From: Gnetum montanum
Taxonomy: Eukaryota > Streptophyta > Gnetopsida > Gnetales > Gnetaceae
Direction of reading: 5' to 3'
Assembly (NCBI GenBank): GCA_015680685.1
Contig: MNCI01002658.1
Coordinates: 331 to 44,129 of the forward strand
DNA length: 43,799 nucleotides
Part shown: in pieces, positions 42,015 through 43,799 of the stretch
Position numbering within the stretch: position 1 is the stretch's first letter
Layout: the number at the start of each line of letters is the position of its first letter
Position numbers and translations under genes: made by a program
The notes under the pieces: model-generated
Told to the model about the DNA's origin: nothing
Database searches by the model: none
What the model saw: the letters and a program-made list of their open reading frames with translations, nothing else

Positions 42015-42019
42015 CTCAT

Positions 42020-42630
42020 ATCCTTAGAAATAGTTTGCTATAATCACCTTGTGCTTAAAAGAAAACTAAGGAATCTAAAAAGGATTAATTATTAATAAAA
42101 ATTTACCACAACTAATGTTTATCCTTTGATGATTGCAGGTGATGCTAAAAGAAACACCTAAGAAAGAAGGTATTTTCCTAGGCACGAAAAAAAGCCAAGA
42201 GAGGAATAATGGAGGATATGACCATGGGAAAATCATAGCACATACAAGATAGTAGCTCAAAATTCACATGCTTGATAGATCCATGGGATGATGATAAGAA
42301 ATATTAGTCCATCCTTCAAGAATGTTTTGCATAACTAGAAACTCATCGACATAACAATCAATGTTAAAAGTTTGCCACTACTAACAAGAACAAGAAGAAT
42401 CATCTTCAGTAGATTTTTAAAGACCTCTATAAATTTTGTAATCTTCAATGTCTATCTAGTCTTTTTGTCACTTTGTTATTTTGTATGCATCCACTCAAAT
42501 AAAATTTTATAATGTAGCACCTAGATTCAGTTAGTAGTTTGCATATTAGTCAATAATTCCATACATTCCCAATATTTTGTAAGGAATTTTTCCTCATTTT
42601 TTTAACTTGAGGAAAAGTTTTTATTCAATC
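42020..42630 (+). other. element E 3' noncoding region, second part
   Basis: Rest of the E 3' region after G. A splice-acceptor-like TTGATGATTGCAG/GTG lies at about 42126-42141. After it, a frame from about 42139 (VMLKETPKKEGIFLGTKKSQ) stays open for 37 codons. No domain recognised. It is too short and unmatched to call a gene. Confidence 0.4.
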
Positions 42631-42639
42631 ATGGGGGTA
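42631..42639 (+). promoter_or_regulatory. element E polypurine tract
   Basis: ATGGGGGTA directly before TGATGAGT, identical to the minus-strand junction of element B (2646-2654). Upstream words (ACTTGAGGAAAAGTTTT) also match B on the opposite strand. Confidence 0.8.
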
Positions 42640-43241
42640 TGATGAGTCATTATTTGCCTAGCTACAATATTGGATACCCAATATCAGGCCCCTAGATGTG
42701 TTATTGAATATCTAATATCAGGGGGTATGGGTCGACCTATAAATATAATGCTTGGATTCATAGTTTGGGTAATATTTTTGCATTAGTTTTTCATAGTTTT
42801 TTCAATAGAGCAGTTAAAATTTTGTAGTTTTATTCCATAATCTTATAGAATAGTCAATGAGAGCACACAGAGTGGTTCTAAGTTAGTTGTATGGAGTCTT
42901 ATTCGAGTGGAAATGTACCTAGACATATTCCATGAACGAGAATAAGATCGAGATTAATTCTTATTCATTACAGCACTTTGACTTAGATTAGATTTACTTT
43001 CCATAAAATTTCCTTTTCATGTACTTAGTTAATATTTACATTTTAATGCATGTTAATTAATTAAGCACATAAAGATGATCACTTTGAGCATGCATATGAC
43101 TCTTGGTAATCCTATTAGCACTTAATATTTAGTAACACAGTAGAATTATATCTATTTAGGATGTGCATGGGAAGTGGGATCAGATACTTATGTTAGGGTA
43201 GTTGATTATTAATTAGCAATTAGATTAGCTGAATTGATTAT
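42640..43241 (+). repeat. element E 3' LTR, cut by H
   Basis: First 602 bp of the 3' LTR, aligned with 33580-34180 or so. TATA box at about 42737-42748, GATATC-like and AATATT dyads at about 42665-42715. It is interrupted at 43241 by H, whose presumed target duplication is ATTAT (43237-43241). Confidence 0.9.
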
Positions 43242-43799
43242 TGTTGGCGACCGTTAGGGACGTGACTGCCAACGAGTGTCCTCGAATAGGATTTAGGTGC
43301 CTACTGGTCTCTGGCAACACCAAGGCCCAGATACCTCGAAATAAACTCAGTAGTTAATGTGAGTATGTATGTGTGCTGTTGTGGCATGCGGTTGTGAGAA
43401 ATGTAATGATTGCGTTGCATGTAAACTACAAATGACTTACTTTAAAGAGATTCAGCCAACTTTGCCAAGTACTATGATTGTTGAAAATTTCCTATTTTGT
43501 TCAAATGCCTAGTCTACGCGGTCCTTATAATACCTACTTGTAAAAAATAAAATTTTGCAAAAACATTTGAGCACAAATCCGCAATCTACTCCTAATTTTC
43601 CCCAGAGAAAGAGATAGTTCCACAAGAAAACTAGAAATAGAGCAAGATTCGATGGAAATAAGCAGAAAAGAAAAGAAAGCAGATTTGTGTAGACCTCAAA
43701 TATTTAAACAAGGTAAAATGACACGAGTAAACACTTCGCAATAAAGCTATCCCAAATTCAATATCTACGAATTGTTCAAACTTCCAAGGCTCAAACAAG
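43242..43799 (-). repeat. insertion H, inverted copy of the end of G
   Basis: The reverse complement of 41456-42014 with about 18 differences in 558 bp. It starts TGTTGGCGACC at the E LTR junction and runs off the window. Whether it is a solo LTR or the 3' LTR of a full minus-strand element lies beyond the right edge. The outer part next to the junction carries nearly all differences; the inner 220 bp (43580-43799) are identical to G. Confidence 0.93.

Larger units (their letters stand above)
38429..42019 (+). mobile_element. insertion G, 3.58-kb TG...CA unit with KCS-like fragment
   Basis: Bounded by CTCAT (38429-38433) and CTCAT (42015-42019), an exact 5-bp target duplication. The unit itself starts TGTTGGC and ends GCCAACA (38434-42014). 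Those are LTR-retrotransposon-like ends. On the plus strand it has a TATA box (CTATAAAAAGG, 40729-40739), and an AATAAA lies downstream near 40919. The last 559 bp recur inverted in H. The simplest reading is one very long solo LTR with a 2.3-kb U3 and a 1.3-kb R/U5. A purine-rich run at about 40392-40416 could instead be a polypurine tract before a shorter LTR, making the left part internal sequence. No retroelement protein was seen. Confidence 0.65.
33580..43241 (+). mobile_element. element E, Athila-like element lacking pol, interrupted by G and H
   Basis: Plus-strand relative of B. Order: LTR 33580-34423, primer site, gag 34539-about 36550, a short further frame, 3' noncoding region, nested insertion G (38434-42014), rest of the 3' region, polypurine tract, 3' LTR from 42640, itself cut at 43241 by H. 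No RT, RNase H or integrase homology is present between gag and the 3' region shared with B, so pol is absent either by deletion or because this is a non-autonomous member. The left flank before the LTR is ACATC; the right partner is outside the window. Confidence 0.85.

Noticed and set aside
1-43799. tRNA or rRNA genes
   Set aside because: No cloverleaf with A and B box promoters or rRNA words was seen. The only tRNA-related sequences are retroelement primer sites.

Overview
The window looks like intergenic, repeat-dominated chromatin from a land plant with a very large genome. A gymnosperm is my best guess, but the sequence does not prove it. The plant call rests on plant-restricted Ty3/gypsy lineages (Athila-like, Tat-like and a Del/Tekay-like chromovirus) and on a fragment resembling plant 3-ketoacyl-CoA synthase (KCS). 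I find no intact host gene, tRNA, rRNA or CRISPR array. Every recognisable coding stretch is broken by stops or frameshifts.

Layout. (1) A very decayed plus-strand Ty3/gypsy element, 'A', is the host sequence. It survives in three pieces, 370-1766, 11946-12486 and 21660-about 24439, carrying gag, protease, reverse transcriptase (RT), RNase H and integrase in order. (2) 'D' (1-369) is an LTR end lying to the left of A. (3) 'B' (1767-11940, minus) is a nearly complete Athila-like element with 879- and 866-bp LTRs, a tRNA-Asp-type primer site and a 5-bp target duplication, inserted in A. (4) 'C' (12487-21659, minus) is a Tat-like element with 1.44-kb LTRs, inserted inside the RT reading frame of A. 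It has gag and protease only. (5) An 11-N gap near 24.1 kb sits beside a perfect 68-bp inverted repeat, probably an assembly scar. (6) 'F' (24440-about 31835, minus) is a relative of C with RT, RNase H, the second Tat-type RNase H and integrase, but no visible gag or 5' LTR. (7) 31836-33579 is unclassified. (8) 'E' (33580 to beyond 43241, plus) is a second Athila-like element with a decayed gag and no pol. (9) 'G' (38434-42014) is a 3.58-kb unit with TG...CA ends and a 5-bp duplication, inserted in E. It holds the KCS-like fragment. (10) 'H' (43242 to the window end) is an inverted, about 97% identical copy of the end of G, inserted in the 3' LTR of E.

The relative ages agree with the nesting. 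The LTRs of B differ by about 15% and those of C by about 7% (sampled by eye), and G and H differ by about 3%. C supplies gag and protease without pol and F supplies pol without gag, so they look like non-autonomous and autonomous members of one group.

The most unusual signal is a set of about 40 short tandem units in C and F (periods 27, 30, 38 and about 54 bp). Each has an AGTTTA-like lead and then a small inverted repeat with, in most units, a 6-nt loop. The stem sequence changes between units but the pairing is kept. The LTR of F also carries four perfect palindromes built from GCTAC/GCTATG words.
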